Notes under the pieces: model-generated
Databases searched by the model: none
Told to the model about the DNA's origin: nothing
Seen by the model: the letters and a program-made list of their open reading frames with translations, nothing else
Part shown: one piece after another, positions 14,759 to 22,831 of the stretch
How positions within the stretch are numbered: position 1 is the first letter of the stretch
How the letters are laid out: each line of letters begins with the position of its first letter
Program-made: the position numbers and the translations under genes
Assembly: GCA_947625935.1 (NCBI GenBank)
Contig: CANQQE010000009.1
Location: 1 to 64,000 of the forward strand
DNA length: 64,000 nt
Origin: an uncultured Muribaculaceae bacterium
GTDB lineage: Bacteria; Bacteroidota; Bacteroidia; Bacteroidales; Muribaculaceae
Direction: 5' to 3'

Positions 14759-17700
14759 ATGATAACCAAGACCAATCTTCGTCCATTACTGGTTAAACTG
14801 GGATTTATTCAAAATCCCATAATGGATTGTTATACAAAGGAATTTCCTGAATATGGAGATTGTATAATGGAAGTGGACTTTACAAATAACCACTTGGTGT
14901 ATCCTACTGCTATTCTAGGAAGAGAACGGAATACTAGTTTTGATAAGCCTGAAAATTTCGTTGTTTTTGAATGTGTTCATCGGCTTTTGCAAAAGGGATA
15001 CCGTCCTGAAACGATTGAACTTGAAAAAGTTTGGACACTCGGACATGAACAAAAAAGCGGTCGAGCGGATATTTGTGTATATACACATGACAAGTCTTCT
15101 ATATTGTTTATCTTAGAATGTAAAACTGCCGGAACGGAATACAAAAAGGCCGTAAGACAAACAAAAGAGGATGGTGGACAAGTATTTTCCTATTGGCAAC
15201 AAGAAAGAGCAACACAATGGCTTGGAATATATTCCAGCGATTTTCATCAGAATATTTTGAGTTATGAGAATCTTATTATAAATTGTTCTGATGATGCCAA
15301 TATTCTGAAGTTGGCTAAAAAAGATGATTCAGTTCTGGTGTATGCAAATCCAAGTGTCGCTGGTAATGCTCAGAATCTTTTCGAAGTATGGACTAGGACA
15401 TATCAACAGGAATTTCACGAAGGTCTTATCTTCGGGGACGATACTAGTGCATATAGAATCGGCATTAAACCATTAATAAAGAAGAATCTGAAGGACTTTA
15501 CTCCTGATGATAAAATCGTTAATAAATTTGAGGAGATTCTCAGACACAATAATGTAAGTGATAAGGAGAATGCCTTCAATCGTTTAGTTGCTCTGTTTAT
15601 ATGTAAACTTGTAGATGAGATTAGCAAAGATGACGATGACGTAGTTGATTTCCAATACAAAGTTGGAACAGACACATATGAAAGCCTTCAAGATCGACTT
15701 CAGTTATTGCATAAACGGGGGATGGAGGAATTTATGAAGGAGAAGATTTTCTACGTGTCAGCTGATTATGCAGAACGCTTGTTTTTGCAGTATACCGGCA
15801 GTCAAAGGACCGAGGCTATCAAAGACCTGAATAATACAATAAGAATCCTCAAATTCTATTCAAACAACGATTTTGCATTTAAAGACGTTCACAACGAGGA
15901 ATTGTTCTTTCAGAATGGTAAGATATTAGTTGAAGTCGTTCAATTGTTTGAACGATACAGGATCGTATATCGATGCAGACATCAATTTTTAGGAGACTTG
16001 TTCGAACAACTGTTGAGCAAGGGCTTTAAGCAAAATGAGGGACAGTTCTTTACTCCTATGCCCATAACCCGTTTTATTTGGGATGCTTTGCCAATTCAAA
16101 GTTATATATCAGAAAAAGGACTCCCCAAAGTAATTGATTATTCATGTGGGGCAGGACATTTTCTTACAGAAGCAGTAGCTGCCATTGATGAAGTAAGGGC
16201 TAATACTGATAATTCATGGGTGGAAAAACATATTTGGGGAATTGAGAAAGATTACCGCCTTTCAAGAGTAAGCAAGATCTCTATGTTTATGAATGGAGCA
16301 GGTGGAGCTAATATCATTTTTGGTGATGGGTTGGAAAATTATCCAGACAAACAGATTGAATCGGGTGAGTTTGATATCCTAGTAGCGAATCCTCCTTATG
16401 CTGTTTCAGCATTTAAGAGTCATTTAAAACTTAGAAATAACGATTTCGAGATTATAGGAAAAATATCTTCGGATGGTTCCGAAATTGAAACTCTATTTGT
16501 TGAACGTGCTGTACAATTACTGAAATCAGGAGGTATGGCTGCTATAATCTTGCCCGCTCCAATTTTATCTAAATCTTTGGGCAGTTATGTGATGGCAAGA
16601 GAATTGATCGTCAAAAATTTCTACATTAGAGCGATTGTAAGCCTTGAAAGCAAAACCTTCGGAGCAACTAATACAGCAACGGTCATTCTCTTTTTGGAAC
16701 GATTTAACGAACCACCAAAGATGTCTGCTATGGCAAAAGATGTGGCTGACGCAATTTTATCCGGACAAAATTTATCAAATTGGGAGGATGAAAAAGTCTT
16801 TTCAGAATATCTGAGTAAGATAGGAGTTAATGAAATTACTTATCGACAAGTAATTGAAAGACAATTAGCCAAAGAAGACCTCAATGGGATTGAGTATTTT
16901 AAGAGTTATGTAGAGGCTTTTGAACAAACCTCTCAGTCCTATCCCAAACGAATCTCAGAAGAAGAGAGACAAAATATTGAGCTTCAACGAATATATGATT
17001 TAATATTGCAAACTGAGCATCGGAAACTCACGGTTTTCGTATTAGTCCGGAACCAGCAGACTACAATCATCACGGCACCCACTGATAATAATAAACAAAA
17101 GGAATTTCTTGGCTATGATTGGAGTTCTCGCAAAGGTGCAGAGGGTATTGTAATTAAGAATCCGGGGGGAAAACTATATAATTCAAAGGACCGGTTTGCT
17201 CGTGGCACTTTAGCTTGTAAAATCCGAAATTCGTTCACTGGGGCTGAGACTAAGCTTCAGAGTGAATTAGAAAGTTATGCCGCTACTTATCAATTAAGTC
17301 AGTTAATTGATTTTTCGCAGTCATCATTTGATATCAACATTCGCACCTCTTTGCCCTCTACGTTTAAATTGCAAGGCAAATATCCTTTTATTCGGTTAGG
17401 AGAAATCGTCGAAATAAATGAAAGAGATATAAATCCTAAATCATTCGCTGATAAGAAATTTATATATGTTGACATTGCTTCTGTAGAAAATGGGACTGGA
17501 GATATATCATTTGATAACGAAATTTTAGGGAAAGATGCACCATCAAGAGCAAGAAGATTGGCACAAAAAGGAGACACTCTTATCTCCACAGTAAGACCCA
17601 ATTTAAAGGCCTTCGCTTATCTTAATCAGAATGTAGAAAATACTGTGTTTTCTACAGGTTTTGCCATATTGCATCCTAAAGATAACAACGTTCTTAGAGA

Positions 17701-18529
17701 TAAACTCATTTATATATTTTTTATGAATCTAGATATTGTCATGCAGCAGATTGTTGCAGCGATGCCTAAAGGACAGTATCCTAGTATCAATAGAACAGAT
17801 ATAGAGAACATTTTAATTCCAGTTCCTCAAATTGATGTTCAAGATAAAATAATACGAGAATGCGATATAGTAGATAAGGAATACGCATCTAGTCGTATGA
17901 CAATTACATCCTATCGAAAGAAAATCGCTAAGATTTTTGATGATCTTGAAATTGTTAAAAAATCTAAAATGGGGGGGGTAATTCGATTGGCTCAAATTTG
18001 TGAATATCAAACAAATAGAATAGACTATTCAAGCATTGATCCTACGAATTATATTTCTACCGAGAATATGTTGCAAGATTGTGAAGGAAAAATATATTAT
18101 GAGGGTTCACCAGAAGTGAATACAGTCATCGAATATAAAAAAGGTGATATTCTAGTCTCAAACATTCGTCCATACCTACAGAAGATATGGTTTGCTGATT
18201 GTGATGGAGGCTGCAATCCTGATGTGCTGGTTATCCGTGTGAAAAATCCAATGCGATATTCACCTGAATTTGTATATTACGCGTTGCGTAGAAAGGCCTT
18301 CTTTGACCATATGATGCAAGATAAGAGTGGTGTAAAAATGCCGCGCGGAAATAAGATAAACAATCTTCGTTTCGAGATTCCCAATGTGAACATTGATGAG
18401 CAAATAAAAATCTTAAATCAGGTTAGATTAATGGAGCAAAAAATCAGAGAAGCGGCAAAAACTATGCAAACTTATGAATCTTGTAAGCGAGAAATCTTAA
18501 ACAAATATATTTTTAATGTCCTTCCCTAG
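14759..18529 (+). CDS. Restriction-modification-specificity fusion (PD-(D/E)XK nuclease, N6-adenine methylase, two TRDs)
   Basis: This 1256-residue protein carries all three activities of a restriction-modification system. Residues about 60-150 form an HsdR_N-like nuclease domain with D104 (GRADICVY) and E120-C-K122 (ILECKT), the PD-(D/E)XK catalytic set. Residues about 400-680 form an N6-adenine methylase with motif I at 460-468 (DYSCGAGHF) and motif IV at 544-547 (NPPY). Two type I HsdS-like target-recognition domains follow, at about 870-1060 and 1075-1250, each ending in a helical conserved segment. The domain order resembles type IIG enzymes but with a double specificity module. A G8 tract at 17971-17978 lies exactly between the two TRDs, in frame in this sequence. 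The gene is visibly AT-richer than its neighbours, suggesting a distinct origin. Confidence 0.85.
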   Translation: MITKTNLRPLLVKLGFIQNPIMDCYTKEFPEYGDCIMEVDFTNNHLVYPTAILGRERNTSFDKPENFVVFECVHRLLQKGYRPETIELEKVWTLGHEQKSGRADICVYTHDKSSILFILECKTAGTEYKKAVRQTKEDGGQVFSYWQQERATQWLGIYSSDFHQNILSYENLIINCSDDANILKLAKKDDSVLVYANPSVAGNAQNLFEVWTRTYQQEFHEGLIFGDDTSAYRIGIKPLIKKNLKDFTPDDKIVNKFEEILRHNNVSDKENAFNRLVALFICKLVDEISKDDDDVVDFQYKVGTDTYESLQDRLQLLHKRGMEEFMKEKIFYVSADYAERLFLQYTGSQRTEAIKDLNNTIRILKFYSNNDFAFKDVHNEELFFQNGKILVEVVQLFERYRIVYRCRHQFLGDLFEQLLSKGFKQNEGQFFTPMPITRFIWDALPIQSYISEKGLPKVIDYSCGAGHFLTEAVAAIDEVRANTDNSWVEKHIWGIEKDYRLSRVSKISMFMNGAGGANIIFGDGLENYPDKQIESGEFDILVANPPYAVSAFKSHLKLRNNDFEIIGKISSDGSEIETLFVERAVQLLKSGGMAAIILPAPILSKSLGSYVMARELIVKNFYIRAIVSLESKTFGATNTATVILFLERFNEPPKMSAMAKDVADAILSGQNLSNWEDEKVFSEYLSKIGVNEITYRQVIERQLAKEDLNGIEYFKSYVEAFEQTSQSYPKRISEEERQNIELQRIYDLILQTEHRKLTVFVLVRNQQTTIITAPTDNNKQKEFLGYDWSSRKGAEGIVIKNPGGKLYNSKDRFARGTLACKIRNSFTGAETKLQSELESYAATYQLSQLIDFSQSSFDINIRTSLPSTFKLQGKYPFIRLGEIVEINERDINPKSFADKKFIYVDIASVENGTGDISFDNEILGKDAPSRARRLAQKGDTLISTVRPNLKAFAYLNQNVENTVFSTGFAILHPKDNNVLRDKLIYIFFMNLDIVMQQIVAAMPKGQYPSINRTDIENILIPVPQIDVQDKIIRECDIVDKEYASSRMTITSYRKKIAKIFDDLEIVKKSKMGGVIRLAQICEYQTNRIDYSSIDPTNYISTENMLQDCEGKIYYEGSPEVNTVIEYKKGDILVSNIRPYLQKIWFADCDGGCNPDVLVIRVKNPMRYSPEFVYYALRRKAFFDHMMQDKSGVKMPRGNKINNLRFEIPNVNIDEQIKILNQVRLMEQKIREAAKTMQTYESCKREILNKYIFNVLP
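17971..17978 (+). repeat. G8 homopolymer at the junction of the two specificity domains
   Basis: Eight G follow ATGs first two bases, in an otherwise AT-rich gene. With eight G the frame continues into TRD2. With seven G the codons read ATG GGG GGG TAA, an immediate stop. With nine G a TGA appears nine codons on. Either slip leaves a protein of about 1073-1080 residues with nuclease, methylase and only TRD1. This is the form expected of slipped-strand phase variation. Confidence 0.8.
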
Positions 18530-19979
18530 AGATATGCAGAATTTCATGGATGATATTATTGACAACTTTTATGCCGGTTTTGCTCATCTGTTAGCTTGCC
18601 AGATAAAAGATGAAGGCTTTACAGCTCCAGAGTATAACACTGCAGAGGAGATTATTCCAATTTGCAATATAGCGATTAACTGCTTGCTAAATACATTTGA
18701 GCGAGTAGTTAGTGAACTCTTAACATCCTTTGCGGATGTTAGGGAGTTTATTCACATCTATTCTTCTTTCTCGAATCCTACAAGCAAAAAACCAATAATC
18801 TTTAGGCATACTTGTCGATATATCCTTTCTATTCTGCCAAAACTCAAGTTAACATCAGAACGTTCTTCAAGGTCGGATGAACACAACATATTAGAACTGT
18901 GCAAATTAATTGCATTGACGAAGTTGTTACATACTTTCATACAAGCAAAGTCGATACAGATTATTGAAAATACTACCTGTTTAAAAATTGAGATTAACTC
19001 ATTTATAGGTATTGAATATACAAAACACAATATAATTGCACTAAATTCGGCACTTGGAAAAACGCCCTGTCTTATTCATAAGAATTTTGCGTCAGAGGAT
19101 GATTTCAAGCGTCTGATGTCTACGCTTGAAGATAACAGCCCAGTATTAAAAACATTGTTGGACTATGCCGCTCAATTTATAAGAAAAAGAGGTGATATTT
19201 TCGAAGTTACACGAGAAGTTGGTAAAACTGATAATGATCCAATTATTTCAGGGCTGACATACACTATAGAAAATGTTAATTTCTACGAAACAGTACACTC
19301 TCCATATAATATATTCCATCGTACTCGGTTTAGACCAATTTTGCAATTAAATATAGATAATGAAATACGCTATTTCACCACGTCATGGATGATAGTAGAA
19401 ACTTTTGACGAGCTAAGTACAAATTTGATACCCTACGGGGAATTGCCTAAAGGATGGGAAAAGGTGCATGATCTAAAACAACTTTGCAAGGATGTTACTC
19501 AACAGGTAGGAAAGTTGTTTGAAGATGAAGTTTTTAAGGTAATAAATCCTAAATATAGTGTCAAACGCAATATATCAGGATTTCATAATGTTTCGTTAAA
19601 AAAACAGGTGGTTCCCAATACTAAACGCAAAGTAGGGGAAATAGACTTCATTCTAATTGATAACATTCGAAAAATCATTTTTGTGATTGATGCAAAGTGT
19701 ACTAAGACCAAGTTCTATTTTCAATCTTTCACTAATGATAAGTCTACTTTTGAGGATTATTCTATCAAACTTAGTGATAAGGTCGAATGGATTGCTTCCC
19801 ATAAGACTGTGGTTGGTAAATTCTTCAGAATGAATAATATCAACGAATTTACGGTCGAAGGTTTATTCGTAACTAATTCACTAATATATTATAATTTCTT
19901 TTCTGTGTTCCCGATTATACCACTTGATAAATTGATACGATATATCGAGACATTGGATCGGATGTGCGTTATTCCATAA
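18516..19979 (+). CDS. Putative PD-(D/E)XK nuclease-like partner of the fusion enzyme
   Basis: This 487-residue protein is not recognised as a named family. A helical N-terminal part (1-150) and a middle part precede a C-terminal nuclease-like core: E375-I-D377 (VGEIDFILID) and D392-A-K394 (FVIDAKC). That spacing is typical of PD-(D/E)XK or NERD-like folds. The ATG at 18516 overlaps the fusion gene by 14 bases; ATG at 18534 just after its stop is an alternative start. Tight linkage implies coexpression. It may be a second cleavage subunit, a helper that doubles cutting on both sides, or an unrelated defence effector. It is AT-rich like the fusion gene and is the last gene before the right end of the island. 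Confidence 0.65.
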   Translation: MSFPRDMQNFMDDIIDNFYAGFAHLLACQIKDEGFTAPEYNTAEEIIPICNIAINCLLNTFERVVSELLTSFADVREFIHIYSSFSNPTSKKPIIFRHTCRYILSILPKLKLTSERSSRSDEHNILELCKLIALTKLLHTFIQAKSIQIIENTTCLKIEINSFIGIEYTKHNIIALNSALGKTPCLIHKNFASEDDFKRLMSTLEDNSPVLKTLLDYAAQFIRKRGDIFEVTREVGKTDNDPIISGLTYTIENVNFYETVHSPYNIFHRTRFRPILQLNIDNEIRYFTTSWMIVETFDELSTNLIPYGELPKGWEKVHDLKQLCKDVTQQVGKLFEDEVFKVINPKYSVKRNISGFHNVSLKKQVVPNTKRKVGEIDFILIDNIRKIIFVIDAKCTKTKFYFQSFTNDKSTFEDYSIKLSDKVEWIASHKTVVGKFFRMNNINEFTVEGLFVTNSLIYYNFFSVFPIIPLDKLIRYIETLDRMCVIP

Positions 19980-20051
19980 CATATATTGAAGAAAAAATTC
20001 AACAAACAATGTGAGTAGAACTTAAATTCTTTTATTCAAGTAATACAATTT

Positions 20052-20090
20052 GGTTTGGTTCGGGCTTTATATATGCCCGGGTAAACCTAA
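20052..20090. repeat. Palindrome with ATATATGCCC element near the island right end
   Basis: GGTTT and CGGGC (20061-20065) pair with GCCCG (20075-20079) and AAACC around an A/T-rich loop. ATATATGCCC occupies 20069-20078. The same 10-mer occurs inside the palindrome at 11155-11202 (inverted) and at 4005-4014 outside the island. It might terminate the cargo operon or bind an element protein. Confidence 0.4.
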
Positions 20091-20215
20091 ACCTATATAT
20101 AGGGCTGGGCAAAAGAAAAGCCAAACACCGGAAAAATCGGCTCAAACCAAAAAAATCCACCGGCCCAAAGAAAGTCTCAGTCTCTCCCTTATTATTTCCT
20201 TTTCATCAGCTATTG

Positions 20216-20313
20216 TTTGAACACAGAATTTGAACACAGGAGCATGAACACGGGAGCCTGCCATGGGCGGCTGAAATGAGTTGGCGCGGAGTTGTGTTCA
20301 GATTTGTGTTCAA
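20216..20313. promoter_or_regulatory. Right cluster of TTTGAACACA/TGTGTTCAA repeats (candidate integrase arm sites)
   Basis: TTTGAACACA lies at 20216-20225 and 20229-20238, TGTGTTCA at 20293-20300 and TGTGTTCAA at 20305-20313, with a diverged ATGAACACG at 20243-20251. The set mirrors the cluster at 5283-5384 just inside the other end. Confidence 0.6.
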
Positions 20314-20317
20314 CGCA

Positions 20318-20354
20318 AAAGAAAAAGCAGCTACGACTTATTTCGTAACTGCTT
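20318..20354 (-). terminator. Terminator of the tRNA gene (now island sequence)
   Basis: On the minus strand, AAGCAGTTACGA and TCGTAGCTGCTT form a 12-bp stem (one G-U pair) followed by TTTTCTTTT. It restores termination for the tRNA after integration, replacing the chromosomal terminator displaced to 5071-5103. Confidence 0.75.
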
Positions 20355-20366
20355 GATTTTTAAGGA

Positions 20367-20410
20367 GTGGTCCCACTAGGGCTTGAACCTAGGACTCCCT
20401 GATTATGAGT
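20367..20410 (-). repeat. Right attachment site inside the tRNA
   Basis: This copy of the 44-bp direct repeat equals 5110-5153 and covers the anticodon region through the acceptor end of the tRNA. Integration therefore rebuilds a complete tRNA. Confidence 0.9.
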
Positions 20411-20441
20411 CAGGTGCTCTAACCAACTGAGCTATGGGACC
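20368..20441 (-). tRNA. tRNA-Met (anticodon CAT)
   Basis: The 74-base cloverleaf is complete on the minus strand. The acceptor stem is GGTCCCA / TGGGACC, the D-arm contains AGTTGGTTAGA, the anticodon stem is CCTGA / TCAGG with loop CTCATAA, and the T-arm is CTAGG-TTCAAGC-CCTAG. The discriminator is A and CCA is not encoded. Anticodon CAT could belong to elongator Met or to Ile2 (lysidine-modified); the overall sequence favours elongator Met. It serves as the island integration site. Confidence 0.9.
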
Positions 20442-20474
20442 GGCTTGACGTCGGTGTGACATTCTAAGCGGGGA

Positions 20475-20505
20475 CAAAGTTAGGCATTTTTTTCTTGACA
20501 ACAAA
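20475..20505 (-). promoter_or_regulatory. Promoter of the tRNA
   Basis: On the minus strand, TTTG (20502-20505) and TAACTTTG (20475-20482) are spaced 19 bases apart, about 34 bases upstream of the tRNA 5' end. Confidence 0.65.
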
Positions 20506-20606
20506 ACACAAAACGTTTTTTTCGGAATTTTTTCGCCGATTTTACTCCAAAGCCCCATCATAAACCATCAAAAACCGTCAAGACCCACCAAAAGCAGCCT
20601 GCTCAG

Positions 20607-21395
20607 TCAGTCCCCGCCGAGAGCCGCCATCAAAGCCGTCACGGCAGCGGGAATGTCTGAGGGATTACGCTCAAGACACTTCACAAACAGCGACCCGACA
20701 ATTCCACCGGCCGAGCAGGCGCGGGCTGCGTTAAGCGTAGCAGGGTTGGAGATGCCGAAACCAATCAGACGCCTGTTACGCAGCCCCATGGAGTCGACTC
20801 GCCGGAAATAGGCGAGCTCCTCGGATCCGTAGCTGCCGCGGGTGCCGGTGGTGGACGCCGACGAAACCATATAGATAAATCCGCTGCAATTATCGTCAAT
20901 CAGACGGATGCGCTCCTCCGAAGTCTCGGGAGTGATGAGCATGATTATCGGCAGGTCATACTTGTCGCACAGCGGTTTATACTCCCTCAGATACTCGTCA
21001 AACGGCAGATCGGGTATGATCAGACCGTCGATGCCCGAAGCCTTGCACCGGGCAAACAGACGCTCTACGCCATATTGCAACATCGGATTGAGATAACCCA
21101 TCAGAATCATGGGGGTGTCGCCAGCGGCGGCGCGCGCCTCCTCAACCTGACCCAGAAGCCGGTCAAGTGTCATGCCGTTTTTCAACGCCACCGAAGAACT
21201 GTGCTGTATCACCACACCGTCGGCCATCGGGTCTGAGAACGGCACGCCGACCTCTATCATATCGACGCCCCCCTTTACTAACTCCCTGATAATTTCGCCC
21301 GTGGAGTCGAGCGAGGGAAATCCCGCCGTGAAATAGACCGACAGCAGGTCGCGGTCATTAAGTTTAAATAACGATTCTATTCGGTTCATTTTCAT
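20607..21395 (-). CDS. trpA: Tryptophan synthase alpha subunit
   Basis: It cleaves indole-3-glycerol phosphate to indole and glyceraldehyde-3-phosphate and passes indole to TrpB. The 262-residue TIM barrel is full length. The signature VEVGVPFSDPMADG holds a catalytic Glu, a catalytic Asp lies in GIDGLIIPDLPFDE, and the phosphate-binding end GFGISNP is present. The annotated ATG at 21395 overlaps trpF by 32 bases; an ATG at 21389 is an equally good start. It is the last gene of the trpDCFA block. Confidence 0.95.
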   Translation of the reverse strand: MKMNRIESLFKLNDRDLLSVYFTAGFPSLDSTGEIIRELVKGGVDMIEVGVPFSDPMADGVVIQHSSSVALKNGMTLDRLLGQVEEARAAAGDTPMILMGYLNPMLQYGVERLFARCKASGIDGLIIPDLPFDEYLREYKPLCDKYDLPIIMLITPETSEERIRLIDDNCSGFIYMVSSASTTGTRGSYGSEELAYFRRVDSMGLRNRRLIGFGISNPATLNAARACSAGGIVGSLFVKCLERNPSDIPAAVTALMAALGGD

Positions 21396-22059
21396 TGTAA
21401 ATTCTAAGTGACAGAATAAATTTCACTAACTTGTGGAGGTCCTTCACTCCGGCCGATGTCTCAAAACGGCTGTTTATGTCGATTCCCGCCAATCCGGGGC
21501 GCATGGCGGCCACTATAGCCTCCACATCGTCGGGGCCTATGCCTCCACCCAGAAGGTACTGTACGCCAAGCGGATAGTCCTCAAGTAACCCCCAATCAAA
21601 CTTTTCACCGCTGCCGCCGCGGGCCGGGGTCTTTTTGTCAAGCACAAAAAGATCCACGCATCCTTCGTAGGGGCGATAGTCAGCCCAATTCACGTCATTA
21701 TCTACCCCTATGGCCTTCAGCACCTTATACCCCTTGGAGCGCAGTCTGGCGCACTGCTCCGGCGGCTCCGTCCCGTGAAGTTGCAGATGCGTGATGCCAT
21801 ACCGCTCGGCTATCGACACAATCTCGTCATCGGTGCGGTCTACGAACACCCCCACCGGCCTTATGTATTCAGGAAGCGTTTTCACTACTTCGGGGTTCAG
21901 CCCCGAAGCGTCGCGCGGAGATGATTTGTGGAATATGAACCCCATGAGCATGGGGTGAAGCGCAGCCACATCCATGATGTTGGCCCGATCCTTCATGCCG
22001 CACACTTTGATGACCATGTCGGCATGGCGCGGTTGCTGAAATTTACTGTTTCCCATCAT
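21364..22059 (-). CDS. trpF: Phosphoribosylanthranilate isomerase
   Basis: It converts phosphoribosylanthranilate to the carboxyphenylamino-deoxyribulose phosphate that TrpC uses. The family N-terminus IKVCGMKD carries the catalytic Cys, VGVFVDRTDDEI follows, and YLLGGGIGPDD and GIDINSRFE (catalytic Asp) are near the end. The typical family start corresponds to the ATG at 22017; the ATG at 22059 adds 14 residues and overlaps trpC by 17 bases. Overlaps on both sides show tight translational coupling within the operon. Confidence 0.93.
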   Translation of the reverse strand: MMGNSKFQQPRHADMVIKVCGMKDRANIMDVAALHPMLMGFIFHKSSPRDASGLNPEVVKTLPEYIRPVGVFVDRTDDEIVSIAERYGITHLQLHGTEPPEQCARLRSKGYKVLKAIGVDNDVNWADYRPYEGCVDLFVLDKKTPARGGSGEKFDWGLLEDYPLGVQYLLGGGIGPDDVEAIVAAMRPGLAGIDINSRFETSAGVKDLHKLVKFILSLRIYNENEPNRIVI

Positions 22060-22831
22060 TTATAAAATCATTTAATGCCGACGCCGGGTCAGCGTACCTC
22101 ATAAACCTCTCACCCATCAAAAAACCTTGGTATCCGGCCGCTCTAAGCTCACTCACCTGTTCCATCGACGTCAGCCCGCTCTCCGCGACTTTCACGATAT
22201 CAGCCGGCAACATTGCAGCCATCGACAACGATTCCTCTATGTCGACCATGAACGTGGCGAGGTTGCGGTTGTTGACCCCGACCATATCCACCCCTTCAGC
22301 CACCATGTCGAGTTCACAGGCACCGTGCAGCTCCAAAAGCACCTCCAACCCCACACTGTGCGCGGTTTGCGTGAACCGTTCGACCTCTTTAGCCGTCAGA
22401 ACCGAGGCTATCAGCAACACCGCATCCGCACCGTAACACCGCGCCTCGAGTATCTGACGCTCATCGACCACAAACTCCTTACGCAGCAACGGCAACGACG
22501 ACGATTCACGAGCTGCGGCGAGGTCGTCGAGCGAACCGCCGAAGTAAGCGGTGTCGGTCAGTACCGAACAGGCCGCAGCCCCGGCCCGCTCATAGCCGCT
22601 CACCACCGTTCCGGCCATAGCCATCGGATGAAGCTCACCTTTCGACGGCGACCGGCGTTTGAACTCGGCTATTATGCCTGTTGGCGACTCGGCGAGCCGC
22701 CGACTCATCGACAGCGGGGCGCGCGCCGCCCGCGTCACACCCTCCTCAACCCCGCGGTAGAGGCCGAGAGCGGATTTGGCGGCTACCTCGCGCCGCTTGT
22801 TAGCCACTATTTGTTGCAGTATATCAGTCAT
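22043..22831 (-). CDS. trpC: Indole-3-glycerol phosphate synthase
   Basis: It closes the indole ring from carboxyphenylamino-deoxyribulose phosphate. The 262-residue TIM barrel begins with the usual MTDILQQIVANKRREVA. Conserved elements are IIAEFKRRSPSKG (substrate-binding Lys), LLRKEFVVDE (catalytic Lys), LLELHG, VGVNNRNL and VKVAESGL. It overlaps trpD by 8 bases and trpF by 17, consistent with a single mRNA. Confidence 0.95.
   Translation of the reverse strand: MTDILQQIVANKRREVAAKSALGLYRGVEEGVTRAARAPLSMSRRLAESPTGIIAEFKRRSPSKGELHPMAMAGTVVSGYERAGAAACSVLTDTAYFGGSLDDLAAARESSSLPLLRKEFVVDERQILEARCYGADAVLLIASVLTAKEVERFTQTAHSVGLEVLLELHGACELDMVAEGVDMVGVNNRNLATFMVDIEESLSMAAMLPADIVKVAESGLTSMEQVSELRAAGYQGFLMGERFMRYADPASALNDFINDGKQ

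Larger units (their letters stand above)
19980..20366. other. Gene-free right end of the island
   Basis: No credible coding frame is seen in these 387 bases. The stretch holds a palindrome at 20052-20090, four TTTGAACACA-type repeats at 20216-20313, and the terminator of the tRNA at 20318-20354 (minus strand). Confidence 0.7.
5110..20410. mobile_element. Mobilizable genomic island integrated in a tRNA (CAT anticodon)
   Basis: A perfect 44-bp direct repeat (5110-5153 and 20367-20410) bounds about 15.26 kb. The right copy is the 3' part of an intact tRNA; the left copy is a displaced tRNA 3' end followed by a tRNA terminator. A tyrosine integrase starts 237 bases inside the left repeat. Inside are a DUF3853/AAA/primase block, DUF3408, a candidate oriT, MobC and a relaxase, but no mating-pore genes, so the element is probably mobilizable rather than self-transmissible. 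Cargo is a DUF4143 ATPase, an unknown protein and a restriction-modification-like module. TTTGAACACA-type repeats lie just inside each end. Confidence 0.9.

Noticed and set aside
20368-20441. Reading this tRNA as tRNA-Ile2
   Set aside because: Anticodon CAT allows it, but arm sequences look like elongator Met; lysidine recognition cannot be decided without alignment.
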